NCBI GenBank assembly: GCA_963971285.1
Contig: OZ020251.1
Span: forward strand, 1,054,001-1,118,000
Origin: Astropecten irregularis
Taxonomy: Eukaryota; Echinodermata; Asteroidea; Paxillosida; Astropectinidae
Direction of reading: 5' to 3'
Length of the DNA: 64,000 nucleotides
The translations under genes were made by a program, and so were the position numbers. The notes beneath the pieces were generated by a model, which did no database searches, was not told the DNA's origin, and worked only from the letters and a program-made list of their open reading frames with translations. Below are positions 9,905 through 21,714 of this stretch, piece after piece (position 1 is the first letter of the stretch; every line of letters starts with the position of its first letter).

Positions 9905-12900
9905 ATGGCGTCCAACAGCGCAGATGACAGTATATCGAATAAAATAGTCTTCCTGTACAACCCCGACAACGATAAACAGAAGTTTAAAGAAATCAAAGAT
10001 CATCTAGAAGACCCAGCAAAGGAAAGGGGCTTTGAAATATGTTCCTACGACAACATTCCACCTGGACGTTACATAACCACTGGCCTCTATGAACTTATCA
10101 GGCAGGGATGCATCATAGTCATGATTATGACTAAAAATTTCATCGAAGATAGTCATAAAGTCTACGAGAGTGCACTAGCCATACAGACATACATTAAGAA
10201 TGGGTGCAAGTACCTTATTCTTATCAAATACGATGACTGTGCGGACATCCCAGGTCCTCTGGGAGTTTTTAATGACATTGATGGATCAGAGTGTGCTAAA
10301 CACATCGCTGATAGAATTCTGGAAACAGTCGACGACCATAACGAGGTATGTCGTCACTACAGTTGATAGAACTTTCCAAATAATAACGGTTTATTTATAT
10401 TGGTGGTTGCAAACTTAACTGCAACTGAAATCATCGTGTGCCGTGAATTCATGTCATGTCATGTGTTGCTCTTATTTATTCGGGTTCAAACCACTGGTAA
10501 TCAATACTGCATCTGAACACCAGAGGTTTTGATAAAAGCATCCTCATTTAACACATTTTTTCTATACCGCACATAGTATAAAGTTCAGAATTGTAGCCTA
10601 TTGAACCATGCAGGTAGAAAAAGAGTTTACAAGTATATAACACCACTGACTCAGAACAACTAATTTGTTGGTTTTAATTCAATAATGTCAATAATGTGTT
10701 ACGAATTACGAATACGACCAAGGTAAATTACGTATGAGTGAACAAAGTAAAATTCATTTACATGTATGTGAAAAATTTGTGTCAACTGTCAACTTTGTAA
10801 GGCACTTGGAGGACAAAGTGTCGATATATAGGCCTAGGCCTATCCTCAGTATTTCATTTCTTAAACATTAATGTCCACAACCACTGGGGCTTTTTGATTC
10901 TGAACACAAACACATTTTCTTAATGATTGTTTTTGGGTATTTTTTTTTTTGTATTTTTGTTTCAGAAGAATACTTCCTCTTCTGTGGAGAATACTTCCTC
11001 TTCTGTGAAGAATACTTCCTCTTCTGTGAAGAATACTTCCTCTTCTGTGGATGGTGATCAGCTTGAATTTTTCCAAAACTTTGATCTGTACAAAGCCAAA
11101 AAGGACACACTAATAGAAGAGGCTGCATCTGCTCTGATCGATCGCTATGATCTTGACAACAAAATGGAGAAACTTCACACGAAAATGGAACACAAGGTCA
11201 GGAAGAGATTACAGGAACGAAGAAATGACCCGGTTCCCGAGTCTGACGGTGATAAGCATTGCCCATGTAGCCAGGGTGAACTGTGGAAAAAGGAGATTTC
11301 CAAGGAAAAGTATTGGGCTATAGGAGAAAACGGACTAAAGAAACCAGACCAGTTCCGGAATATTGGCACATGTCCTGTTGAGAAGCACACTCTTGAGATT
11401 CATAAACTTTACAACACACCTAACGGATACCTAAAACTTGCATCAGTGTTTCTGACCAAACGACCACCTGACAAATCAAACAGTAATAACACTAACAGCC
11501 TATCTAAATACATGGACGCTGAAGGAATACTGCTTCTCCTGTTGAGATGTAACATTGGCCCATCAGATGCTGACAGGAAGAAGATACAAGAAGTAAGTTA
11601 GTAAAGGCCTATAGGTCTTTCAGGCATGGTTTGGTGTTCAAAAAAAACGCAACACTATAAACTGTCGGGAACCATTTTGTTAAAATAACTGTTAATTATC
11701 ACTTCTAGATTCAGCTATATAATACATGTCTTGGCTTTCACCATGTAGAATTTAAGCAAAATCGGGCTGGAATTAGCGAAAATATGACCAATTGAAAGAG
11801 TACTTTTTAAAATCAAATTTGCAGTATTCTAGAATAAGTGGTCAATACACACATAATGTGTATTGAAAGAAAGATGGAAATCGGGTTTTGAGGTTGGGAA
11901 ATTCTGTCTTAGTTTTTCCCTTAATTTCAGTCCAACTTTGCTCAAATTCTACATGATGATAGCCAATACATTGCTGTATCACATATCTGAATCCTGAAGT
12001 GATAAACAGTTTAATTTTCATATAATAGTTCTCGACACAAAGTGTTGCGTTTTCTGGGACACCCTGTATAATAAATATTAGGAAATGGTTGTGTATTTCT
12101 TTTTTTTCTTTTTTTTTTGTGGGGGGGGGGGGGGGTCTGAATAGACAAATTATCTAATGGGAAGTATCGACCCCATTAACTGCAAGGCACTTGACACCGA
12201 ATACCCTGAAATTTCCTCCCATAACCATTTTTATGTTACTAATTTTGTTGAAATAAAAAATGATGTATTTTATTTTCCACCTGTCTGACAGTTGAAGAAC
12301 CTGCGCAACGATGTGGCTCATTCTAAGCTCGTGAGCCCAAAATGCAGCAAAGAAATGATCCAAGAATTGGGGGAAAATATTAAAAACGCCATGGACCGTG
12401 ACAACTATAAACAATTCTGCGCCAAAATTGATCAGGTAGAGTCTTCTATAATAAATTCATTATTTTCCAAAAACCAAACCAAAACAGTCGTATAAATTAG
12501 GCTTTTTACTTCATCATTGACTGACTTGCTGTGCCATTTATAAATTTAATGAATTGCATACTGTTGAGCTCAGTACAATACAGGATTAGTAACATACCAA
12601 AACAGAAATGTTCACAGATTTACGTATAACATTCAGGATATGAAGATGCATGGTGCTGGTAGAAACATACAGTGAAAATATTTCCGCCGGAAATGCATGG
12701 TGTATTTATCCAGCAATCAGTAAAACAAAGACCGAAAACAGTTTTGATCTCGGGGTAAGATCAAAACCTATCTTTATGTTTTATAAGAAAAATTGAGTCG
12801 TGTTTTCACTATTTTCTCGTGACTCAGATGTCCGATTTAGCTCAAAGGTTTATTATTTCATGTACATGTTTGATTAGACAAAGTGCCAGTGTTGTTCTGT

Positions 12901-13519
12901 GACCTATACCAATCATACCTTTAAATGTAGCATCATACTTTGTTTTTGTCAAAGAAATACAGATTCATGGGCAAAAATATCAAGGAAGATACAGCATCTG
13001 TGAAAATTCCAGTCCCATACAATGCCCACGTTTTGAGAAAACAGTGAAAAGGCCACAGTATTTCTTAAGTCTTTTCTCTTTAATTTTTTATCTTTTAAAA
13101 GGTCAAAAAGATGTTCGGTCCTTGTTTTACTCTTTTCTGGATAAATACACCATTTCAGGCGGAAACATTTCAACAGTATGTTTCTACTACCACCATCTTC
13201 ATACCCTGTAAATTATACGTAAATCTGTGAACATTTCTGTTTGGTGTCTTACCAAAGTATGATACTACCTTTAACTAAACTCTGAGTAATTTTGATTGTG
13301 TCTCCACAGATGGTGAGGGCGGATTTGACACCGACTATTCCGCCTGAAAGCGAGGCTAGTGTAACAACACAACCCACTCAATCTACCAGTAGGCCTACTG
13401 TCATGCCAAATATTCTGAGTAAATCCTCAGACACTGAAAACAAGTCAAGTATTATTACAGGTGTATATACTGGACTCAATGTTTGTGTAAACTATTTCCT
13501 TTGGTCATACACTATGTAA
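9905..13519 (+). CDS. TIR-HEPN fusion protein, gene A (four exons, 473 aa)
   Basis: Exons 9905-10345, 10966-11592, 12292-12435 and 13310-13519 join in phase 0 at GT/AG sites (donors gtatgt, gtaagt, gtagag). The ATG has a good context (cacaATGG).

Exon 1 is TIR-like: strand KIVFLY (13-18), a BB-loop-like SYDNIPPG (47-54), strand CIIVMIMT (69-76) and a helix with Glu88 where TLRs have the WCxxE glutamate and NAD-cleaving TIRs their catalytic one. Exon 2 opens with a Ser/Thr linker, then a region with CPC, GELWKKE, YWAIGENG and IHKLYN, and a helix ending LLLLLRCNIG. Exon 3 has LRNDVAHS, the R-x4-H HEPN motif (Arg361, His366).

The domain order suggests an innate immune sensor or effector; no function is proven. 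Exon 4 has lost the codons that end the protein in gene C, so the tail runs on for extra residues. Domain names rest on motif reading. Confidence 0.8.
10346..10965 (+). other. Intron 1 of gene A
   Basis: 620 bp, AT-rich, donor gtatgt, acceptor tttttgtttcag. It is very similar to intron 1 of genes B and C over much of its length, in contrast to the divergent exons on either side. No other feature is seen. Confidence 0.7.
10966..11049 (+). repeat. 21-bp coding minisatellite, four copies, in exon 2 of gene A
   Basis: Four tandem 21-bp units directly after the splice acceptor encode four heptads of the form (K/E)NTSSSV, a Ser/Thr-rich linker between the TIR and HEPN parts. Gene C has only one unit (KNTSSS) at this place. 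In gene B the equivalent bases do not appear in the predicted exon. Copy number therefore differs among paralogues and keeps the frame. Confidence 0.9.
11593..12291 (+). other. Intron 2 of gene A, containing a mariner-like insertion
   Basis: The donor gtaagt follows codons for Gln-Glu and the acceptor is ctgtctgacag. Nearly all of the extra length over intron 2 of gene B is the element at 11640-12070. A G-run at 12120-12135 recurs with altered length in gene C. Confidence 0.7.
11640..12070. mobile_element. Tc1/mariner-like non-autonomous element in intron 2
   Basis: The right end reads GTTGCGTTTTCTGGGACACC followed by CTGTATA, resembling mariner-type termini. The left end has the inverse AACGCAACACT but looks truncated. 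It is absent from genes B and C, so it is a recent insertion. No transposase frame is seen. Confidence 0.5.
12925..13270. mobile_element. TTAA-flanked MITE in intron 3 of gene A
   Basis: Orthologous to the copy at 286-633. TTAA is on both sides (12921-12924 and 13271-13274). It ends 39 bp before exon 4, so the branch-point region of the intron lies close to its edge. Confidence 0.7.
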
Positions 13520-14935
13520 CAAGCAAAACAAAAAAAGCTGTATTTGAATATTACAGGCCTACCTTTAAAATCGCACCAGCTGTTTTAGGTTGTGTGTCTT
13601 AGGTTCTAAGGGACATTAGAGAATGCCAGGCAGAATACACCAAAGGTTGACAAAATGGTGGCTACTCGCTGGTCGAACTTGGCTTAAAATACTGTCCAAA
13701 CTCTGTGGTGGTTTACGAAATGGAGGCTTAGGCTCAGGCTCCAGCTCTGTCATCCATATGCTGAAAATATAGGTTGTGGTTTTTCATTGAAGCTGAAGCT
13801 CTGTTTTCCTTTTCAAACTAGAAAATCTACTTCCCAACCGCTGCCAAAAGCCTCTATTGTGATATCCGTTATTTCAGAATGAATTCATGAAATGGAGCTG
13901 GAGCCCGAAACGCGCGACGGAGCCTATGGGCCTTTACGAAACATGGCTTGCGGCTAGGCTAGGTACTTATTTTGCTACCGCAATTGGAGGCCCACAAAAC
14001 GAAATGAAGGGATTGGGGCCCAATCTCTTCATTTCGTTTTATTGGGCCACTTGGTGATGCAGAAGAAAGAATACAGCTTCGCCATGTATCTCAAGCCCTT
14101 CATTTCATTTCGGATACAAAATGGCAGTAGCAAAATAAACCCCAAGCCTAGCCTCAAGCCTTATTTCGTAAGGGCCCTATGCCTCCGTTTCGTAAACGCC
14201 CTATTTGTCCGTGCAGCAAGCTAAACTACCGGCAATCGGCGTCTCTATCCGCCACAATCACAATGTGGCAATCTAAGCCTGATATGGTTTTAACAGGTCT
14301 CGCTACCTAAATAACTACTAAGGGGGCAATCTTTAATCATTGATTGGTTAGGACTAATTATATTAAACACAGTCATCTATATATAACGTCTTTCGCATTT
14401 GCATGCATTTATTTTGATGCAATAACAAAGTCATACATGTAGTACTAGATTGAATTAACTCTCTTAATTAAGTTGCCAAATGTAAAAGAAAAATCAAAAA
14501 TTCCTTGTGTAGCTTGCATATCCTATTTGTATTGCTGTAAATAAAGCATATTTTATATATAAACTAAGCCAGTTCTGCAAAATGAACCTTTTCACACGCC
14601 TTTTAACTAATTGAGGCTATGACACTTTATTTGATGCATTATCATTCTTGTATTTACTTTTACAGTACATGTATCCAGTACTTTCTCTCAGAAATGTATT
14701 TTATTTTCTAAAAAAAAAAACAATAGACGGGAGAAAACAGGCATTTATATTCAGATTCAAAACTTACTCTGTTAGTGTATAGGACATGTTCAATATTCCA
14801 TACCGTGTCACACTGTTGGACTAAATGAGTTTTAATTACTGACCAACACTACAAGTAGGCAAGAATATTAATGTGTAAAGAATGTATAGAATTATAAGGA
14901 CCAATTTCAAACTGACTGCCAAGTATGGTACTTAA
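13520..14935. other. 3' flank of gene A with nested foldback MITEs (13707-14230)
   Basis: Non-coding. It repeats the arrangement of 1071-2279: a foldback MITE with GTTTACGAAA ends, the inner foldback with an ATTGGGGCCCAAT centre, then an AT-rich stretch with AATAAA near 14540. Confidence 0.6.
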
Positions 14936-15292
14936 AGGTAGTATCATACTTTGGTAAGAAACCAAAACAGAAATGTTCACAGATTTACGTATAACTTACA
15001 GGGTATGAAGATGGTGGTGGTAGAAACATACCGTTAAAATTCTTCCGCCTGAAATGGTGTACTTATCCAGACATTAGTAAAACAACGACCAAAAATCTTT
15101 TTGATCTTTTAAAAGATCAAAAATAAAAGAGAAAAGACTTAAGAAATACTGTGGCCTTTTTGACTTTTTTTCTCAAAAAGTGGGCAACGTATGGGACTGA
15201 AATTTTCACAGAAGACTGTTACTGTATCTTCCTTGATATTGTTGCCCATGAATCTGTATATCTTTGACAACAACCAAAGTATGATACTACCT
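14936..15292. mobile_element. TTAA-type MITE, unit 2 copy
   Basis: TTAA at 14932-14935, then AGGTAGTATCATACTTTGG; the inverted end finishes in TACCT. Orthologous to 2280-2636. Confidence 0.7.
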
Positions 15293-16466
15293 TGAACCTG
15301 TGTACTCAGAGTATGTGGAACAAAAAGAAGACCAACTCCAAACTGTATATTGAGGATAATAATGGTTCATTGTATCTCTGATATCCAATGTTTATAAAGG
15401 TACTAGTATCAGTAATTAACGATATTTGCTGTGTATTAAAAAAAAATCAAACAAGTAGGCTTATTTTAACAAGCCATATTTTGTCAAACAGATTGGACTA
15501 TACATGTACAGTACTTAATGGTTTGGAAATGGACTATGTGTATGATGGCTTACTGAAATGTTAGCAATACATAAATTACAAACTTTTGCCTTCTTTTATA
15601 AATGAAGTAATTTTTAATAAGCAACATTTTATAATGTAGGACAAAATATATTTTGTAAGATAGTTTTTTGGAACAAATCATTATTTTTATCTGCTTTTAT
15701 TGACCATAGCAAATTTATTTCTAAAGTTATTATCTTCATTATTATTCCATAACTAGTAATCTACCTGTAACAGCTCATTGAAATAAAGTAACTTCAATAA
15801 TTGAGTAACACAGAATAGTTGAAAACAAAATGTGTTTACTTGACCAACACCAGAGCAATATGTAAAACATCTGTAAATTATAGGAAGCCCATAATCAAAG
15901 CAAACTTCAAAAAGCAATATAACAGAGCCAATATTTTACAGCAATTACTCTTTTCAATTTTGACCTAGTGATAAACAAGAATTATCAATTTTTTCAACCA
16001 AAAAGAAAAACCTCTTTGCACCCATTTTCATAAATTAATATTTTCCAAGTCTTCCACTACTTTTTCTTTCCTATTTCTAATAAGAGGCAAGCATCATGCC
16101 TAATGTTTATCAAAGCTTTTTATCTTGCGCATGCAAATTCCTTATTTTTCTCTTTGATAACTTCCCATAATTCCAGAAATCTTTCCAATTAGCCTTTTAG
16201 AGGTATGGCGGACACATTAAAAGATCACTGAATATTCATGTTGACCTGAGGTCATTGTAGAGGGAAACCATTTCAGATTACATGATCTGATTTACATATC
16301 AGCAGCGTCTCACTTCCATGGCATTTCAAAGAATCTTTGGTTTGAGGTGCTCCTCATATAAATTTGTTGAAAAAGAAATAAATGTTACATATTTCTGAGG
16401 AGTTGTGGTAACTTTTCTATGAAGGTTAATCCAGAAAAAGAGGATTATTGGCAATTGATGACGTAC
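15293..16466. other. AT-rich spacer with deletion scar at about 16218
   Basis: No gene is seen. At about 16218 the left arm of the 3' foldback element stops and joins directly to sequence that in unit 1 lies upstream of the penultimate reductase exon (TTAAAAGATCACTGAATATT). Unit 2 has therefore lost the last two reductase exons and the whole minisatellite, roughly 1.1 kb compared with unit 1. Confidence 0.75.
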
Positions 16467-17107
16467 CTGGTTTGCAAAGAGAAGCCAAAGTTGGCTTGGA
16501 TCAGAAGGATCTTTCAAGACTTGACGGATGAGCTGTAGCATTGGAGTGATTCCTTCATACACAAAATTAATCACCAGTGCGTACCCAGTGCGAGATGTGG
16601 TAGTCGCCATGACACATGACACTTGGGGCGCACATTACATTATTCACAGCATGAAATTAACTATGCATATCACGCACAAGACCACACACTCTCCTGAGGA
16701 CGGCCAGAGTACAGTGGCCGGAATGTCGAAATCCAACTTCTCACCGGTTCTTTTCAGAACCACACATCTATAAAAGAGTTTACACATGGTGTCTCCGCAA
16801 CATTTCCAAAATCAGTTATAATTGATTTATTCACCCTTTATTGCCCTTCAACCTCATGAAACCTCATAAAATCGTATAAACGTCATAAAACCCCATTTAC
16901 ATGTAACCTTACCAAATCCCACAAAAACCTCACGAAATCTAAAGAAAACTTGTGGAATCTCTTTAAATCTCACCAAACCCCATCAAACCTCATAAAAACC
17001 TCACAAAACGTCTGAATTCTTACCTGTTCCTCCGGCAATCATTCCTATCTTCTTTGCGCTCCTCTCCACGGGATCTGTCTTTTTGTCAGCCCTTATGCTA
17101 AACTTGC
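16467..17107 (-). pseudogene. Cytochrome b5 reductase fragment, unit 2 (exons 6 and 7 only)
   Basis: Only two exons remain: 17024-17107 ([13 protein letters not shown]... to GGTG) and 16467-16552 (ITPMLQ to LLFANQ). Both keep splice sites and frame. The two terminal exons with CGPPPM and the stop codon were deleted. The intron between these two exons holds an insert (about 16575-16850) whose left half also occurs in the complete gene (about 44135-44240). This copy cannot encode a reductase. Confidence 0.85.
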
Positions 17108-17218
17108 CTGTGGGAAAGTGTATAAAAAGTCACACACATGTATGAAGATCTATTCATCAGTTTCTTTGTGTCAACAAAGACTGTCATCAATTACATTAGG
17201 ACCGATTTATTGTTAATA

Positions 17219-17393
17219 TCAGGTTGAGCGAACTTGGCATTCATTGACACAATCTTTCCATCTGTCAGTGTCACTGTCCGTCATCAGTGCCGATAGATCT
17301 TCAGGGACACAGCTAATTTCATCCACAATTTGGTTGATGTATGTTGTTGAGGGTCTCCCACGGCTTGTCTTTCTCAGGTTGCCAAAACACCAG
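17219..17393 (-). mobile_element. LINE reverse-transcriptase C-terminal fragment, unit 2
   Basis: Same remnant as at 5774-5948, with the RGRPSTTY motif on the minus strand. It is followed by the truncated MITE and the unit junction at 17479. Confidence 0.5.
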
Positions 17394-17476
17394 GGGCCAA
17401 TTTCATACAGCTGCTTAAGCACCAAAAACCTTAATAAATAAAATCAGTATGCCAGCCAAAATTCCTTGCAAATGTT

Positions 17477-17764
17477 ATGAATGAAGCATTAAGATGCTGT
17501 CCAGAATTTTCATCTTTTGTGAAGAAACTGTACGAAAAACAATTCCTTCAAAGGGACAAATCAAAGACGAGCAACATACGGTTCAACCCGGTGGAACTAC
17601 TGCAGATATGCAGCAATACTGCCTATACTAATGAAAAAGGCAATGTTTGTCCCAGATGGAAATGTAACTATTACAGCAAATTATTGATCCAAAATAACTT
17701 AAACATCGAATCATGTTCTGGATTTCAATGGTGTAGATTCGAGGTGTTTCAGTGTTATTGGTGA
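17477..17764 (+). CDS. Junction-derived 95-aa open frame, unit 2
   Basis: Same protein sequence as the frame at 6032-6319. One silent change is seen near the 3' end. The start codon again comes from the truncated MITE. Its status as a gene is doubtful. Confidence 0.25.
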   Translation: MNEALRCCPEFSSFVKKLYEKQFLQRDKSKTSNIRFNPVELLQICSNTAYTNEKGNVCPRWKCNYYSKLLIQNNLNIESCSGFQWCRFEVFQCYW

Positions 17765-19729
17765 CTGTATTAGGTATTATAGGGCAATTCCAAGCAGGTG
17801 TGTGGTGAATTTATTGTATCATACTGTTTGCGGATACTGAACGGATTCATAGTGGTTTGCCGATGAGTGCCATGTACTCGATTTTTGTTTTTAATGTTCC
17901 AGTAAATAAGTAATCTTTTCCGATTGCCTGTCTTTTCCATTAAGCAATATATGAATATCATAAATGGTAAAACTTGATTATTACTTTGTCAAATTCAGAG
18001 AGATATGAGAAATGGGAACAGTTCGGTATTAAGTTGTAGTTATAATGCTGTAATCATAATATGATTTTATTTTTTTATTTTCTTATTTTATTTATTTATT
18101 CAATGAAAACCAACAGCGGTTAACCGCCACTAACAGGCATCATAAAATATTTAAAAGAAATAATATGAGTCATATAAATATATAAACATGAATACTTATA
18201 ATAAAAAATCATACAGATAAATTCGGTAAACTCCCCTAGAGACTTAGCATGTAAAAACCAGTATTGTTACATTTACCAAATGTACACTGGTTGCAAGTGA
18301 TAGGTGCACAATTAAGTTTCTAAAATACGCATTGCTAAAAAAATAACCAAAACAACCAAATAATGACCTGAAATAATCATGTAAGGCTCAGATTTAGGAG
18401 GACCTGACCTTTCCATCTCCGTTTGATCTTTCTCAAATGCTAAATGACAGGACAAGAACATAATTATACAAGCCATAAGACTGCTATTATTTCATTCCTA
18501 ACCAGCTAAATTCCCTCGATACGCGGAAGTAAATTATGAATTAATCGCGAATGCAACATTATGATGCCATTCTTATTATTGCACGACAGGTGTATACTTG
18601 GCAGGTACATTTGTAAACTTGTTATTCCTACACAAAGCAATATCTAGCAAAGCCAAAGTTCACGAAGCCATTGTTGGAAGTTGATGTAATGTGTATTAAT
18701 AGACCTACAGCATGGTTAAATGGATGATGATTTCAATCCTCAATGGAGTCCACGGGAGCATAATACGGTATGCGGATATAATACACGTACATGTATATTC
18801 GGTGTTTATTCTGGCTTCCAACGCACAATGAACTGAAATATTGAAATGAACATTGAAGGTGAACTTGAAAAGGTCATGACACCAATAGAATTTCAGTGAC
18901 CCGTTATATGTTCAGTAGGCCTACAGGATTGGTAACAATACCCAAACAGAAATGTTCACAGATTTTCGTAGGTCTACATGTATAACTTTCTGGGTATGAA
19001 GATAGAAATATACCGTTGAAATATTTCCTCCTGAAATGCTGTATTTATCCAGAAATAATAAGTCAATAAATAATCAAATAATATATAATTATTAAGTTAA
19101 ATAATTATTAAATAATAAGTTAATAATAATTAAGACCGAAAATAGTTTTAATCTTGGGGTAAGATCAAAAACATTCTAAGATATGTTTTACAAAAAAAAG
19201 GTTGAGTCAGGTTTTCGCTTTTTTTTCTCGTGACTCAGATGTTCGATTGAGCTCAACTTTTTCATGTACATGATGAATTAGACCAAGTGCACATAATTAT
19301 GCTGTTCTGTGATATTTGCCATCTCATGCGCCAAAAGATTCAATAGTCCAAACACGTCATGATACACGGTGCAACGAGGGGTCGTTTTGATGACTGTTTT
19401 GTTCATATGATATGGTTCAGTAATAAGTCGACCAAGACGAATCACTTGTTGTTCTCACACAGAGAAATGATCAGTCGAATCACGAATATTTCTAGACAAC
19501 TCGACAGTTGTTCCGACGACTGAGCGAGACGTCTAGCTACCTGAGGCATGTTACAATTAGCCACAAGTAATTAACTTTACTTCGCTGTGATCAATTTCCA
19601 GTGAATTATAACGTGTGCTGAATTATGTAAATAATTTACCGAAGTATAGATAAGCAATTTCACTAAATGCTTCTTTTTTTTGGTGAAGTTGCATCTCAAC
19701 AGTCAGGGAAAATGCAATGAGTAATCATA
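17765..19729. other. Unit spacer upstream of gene B
   Basis: AT-rich. It matches 6320-8880 closely, minus the hammerhead-containing insert and the poly-C tract. No gene is supported. Confidence 0.5.
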
Positions 19730-19964
19730 GGGCGTTTACGAAACGGAGGCTTAGGCTCAGGCTCCAACTCAGACATCCATATGCTGACTAAACAGGTTAT
19801 GGTTTTTCACTGAAGCTGAAACTCTGTTTTCCTTTTCAAACCAGAGAATCTACTTCAGAACCGCAGCCAAAAGCCTCTATTTAGATACCAGTTATTTCAG
19901 AATGGATTCACGAAATGGAGCAGGAGCCTGAGACGGAGCCTGAGCCTCCGTTTCGTAAACGCCC
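19730..19964. mobile_element. Complete MITE with GGGCGTTTACGAAAC terminal inverted repeats
   Basis: The left end reads GGGCGTTTACGAAACGGAGG and the right end is its inverse complement. It is flanked by a 3-bp repeat ATA (19727-19729 and 19965-19967). The roughly 110-bp core is shared with copies at 1071, 13707, 39094, 39647, 51147, 56266 and 59813. It is absent from units 1 and 3, so it is a recent insertion. A 3-bp target duplication and GGG ends would fit the PIF/Harbinger group. Confidence 0.75.
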
Positions 19965-19981
19965 ATAATCCGGTGTAGTCC

Positions 19982-20080
19982 AGTCTGGTTCCCTGCGCAA
20001 AGATTCCCTGACGACTCTTATTAAAAATCATAGAATTGAGAGACAATAGTCGGAGATTCTTAGTCTGGGAACCAGACTAA
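19982..20080. repeat. AGTCTGGTTCCC palindromic element, unit 2 copy
   Basis: Counterpart of 8918-9020; inverted ends contain TCTGGTTCCCTG and GGGAACCAGAC. Confidence 0.5.
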
Positions 20081-20136
20081 ATGGATGTATGAAAAAGGAA
20101 CCGAGTGATACGATTTGCGGTAAACATAATCATCAT

Positions 20137-21272
20137 GTAGACTGGTTCCCGTCCCAATACATAAAATATATAGGGACAGGTAGCTAGTAGTAAATGAAGG
20201 CTCCTGATTGGGTCAGCTCTGCGCATGCGCACAAAAGTGTTTCTATTTATAGATATGGTGTTTACAACTTTTGTGTGCGCACGTGTAAGATGATCACAAG
20301 TCGTGTCCCATGCGTGACGGTCAGCATGCCATAGTATGCGGCTGTTTAATTATTATAAATTTTGACTATCATCATGGACGTAGTAACCCCCTCAAAAGCA
20401 AAAAGATAGTGATTGGAATTAAGTGTGCCTAGGGACGTGGTCTTCATGAGTTTTTAAGGTTGTTGTTTAATTCTAAATGATTGTTTTTATTTCTGTGAAG
20501 CGCCTTGAGCGTCAATTTTGACGGATTTGGCGCTATACAAGAATTATATATTATTATTATTATTATTATAAAAATTCGATTTAGATAAAGCACGGTACAC
20601 TTTGTTTGAAAGTGACACCTTTCTTCTGAATAACCGCATATACCTTTTTTATACGTGTTGAATAATTTCGGGAAATTGGGGTATTTTCAATCGATTAATT
20701 AGTCGTTAATTAGTCATTGGAATTAGCCAGTACGGAAATAAGTGTGCCCAGGGACATGGTTTTCATGATCCATTGATAAAAATTCGATTTAGATAAAGCA
20801 TATTTGGTACACTTTGTTTGAAAGTGACACCTTTCTTCTGAATAACCGCATGTGTTGAATAAAGGCCGAAAATAAGCACATGCAATTTTATCTGGACAGA
20901 ATAAGAAATCAAAGGGTGGGAAAAAAACCATACAACAAACTCCTCAAAAGTGCATAATAGGAAAAGTGCTCTGTTGTATGTGAACAATAATTATGCTCTA
21001 TTTGGGCTAACTGTAGCTGGAATGAAACATATTTACATGACGTGTCTTTCCCTGCAGTATGTTACCTCGCGTGACCTGTCGGAAATAGCCGAAAGTCAAT
21101 GTTACTATCCGAAGTTGAACGAAAACGAGTTCGTAATGTTTCGGATTTTTCCGTAAAAAGCCAAAACTTGGTCTATTTGGTCACGTGACCCTCCAGTACA
21201 CGTAGCTGATACCGGACCCTATATTTGACAGACAATAGTCTGGCGCTTTTTGGGTCCGGGAACCAGACTAGG
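20137..21272. mobile_element. Possible 1.1-kb non-autonomous transposon upstream of gene B
   Basis: Bounded by ACTGGTTCCCG on the left and CGGGAACCAGACTA on the right. It is present only in unit 2, so it looks like one insertion. Inside, a block containing AAATTCGATTTAGATAAAGC is duplicated (about 20572-20640 and 20785-20850). A SINE-like tail lies between the copies. No transposase is recognised. The short frames inside it are not convincing genes. Confidence 0.4.
20480..20572 (+). mobile_element. SINE/LINE 3' tail ending in (ATT)n
   Basis: Contains GCGCCTTGAGCGTC and GGCGCTATACAAGAATTAT followed by ATT repeats. This kind of 3' end is common to retroposons in many invertebrate deuterostome genomes. 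Confidence 0.55.
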
Positions 21273-21439
21273 TCCAAAATTCTGACAGAGTTCTCCCATA
21301 TCCGCCGCGCGGGGGCGCCCTATGCGCCGCGGGAAAGCAACAACGAAGGTCTTGGAACCAAGACTATACTCTGAACCGAGGGTTCAGAGTGCTAAGTTCA
21401 AACGTCATAATATTATGTGATTGATGTGCGGTGCACGTT

Positions 21440-21486
21440 GCGCATGCGCACTGCATAACGTTTTCTGCTCGTCATCATTTCCCGCC
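21440..21486 (+). promoter_or_regulatory. NRF-1-like and E2F-like sites upstream of gene B
   Basis: GCGCATGCGC (21440-21449) and TTTCCCGCC (21478-21486), about 275 and 235 bp before the ATG of gene B. The promoter-proximal block is kept even though a large insertion lies just upstream. Confidence 0.45.
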
Positions 21487-21714
21487 ATTTTTACCGAGTC
21501 TGCTGAACTTGGCTGGTGTTCTTTTCGTGGGATGCAGTCCAACAAATTACATTTGTACTTTCTTACTTTGTGGTAAACGAGTTGGATGATAAGGATATAA
21601 AGCTAGCAATATTTTGGTTGTCATCTCAGTGTCACTGTTCGGTGTGTTGCGTATTCAGGCCCGGTTGGTGTTATAGTGCATGTATCGAGTCTCAGTCGGT
21701 CTGTGGTAATCACA

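Noticed and set aside
16690..16745. A second hammerhead ribozyme (CTGAGGA, CGGCCA/TGGCCG stem, then GAAT)
   Set aside because: The stem is good, but the second core box reads GAAT rather than GAAA and no stems I/III are evident. It may be a retroelement end, but the ribozyme call is too weak.
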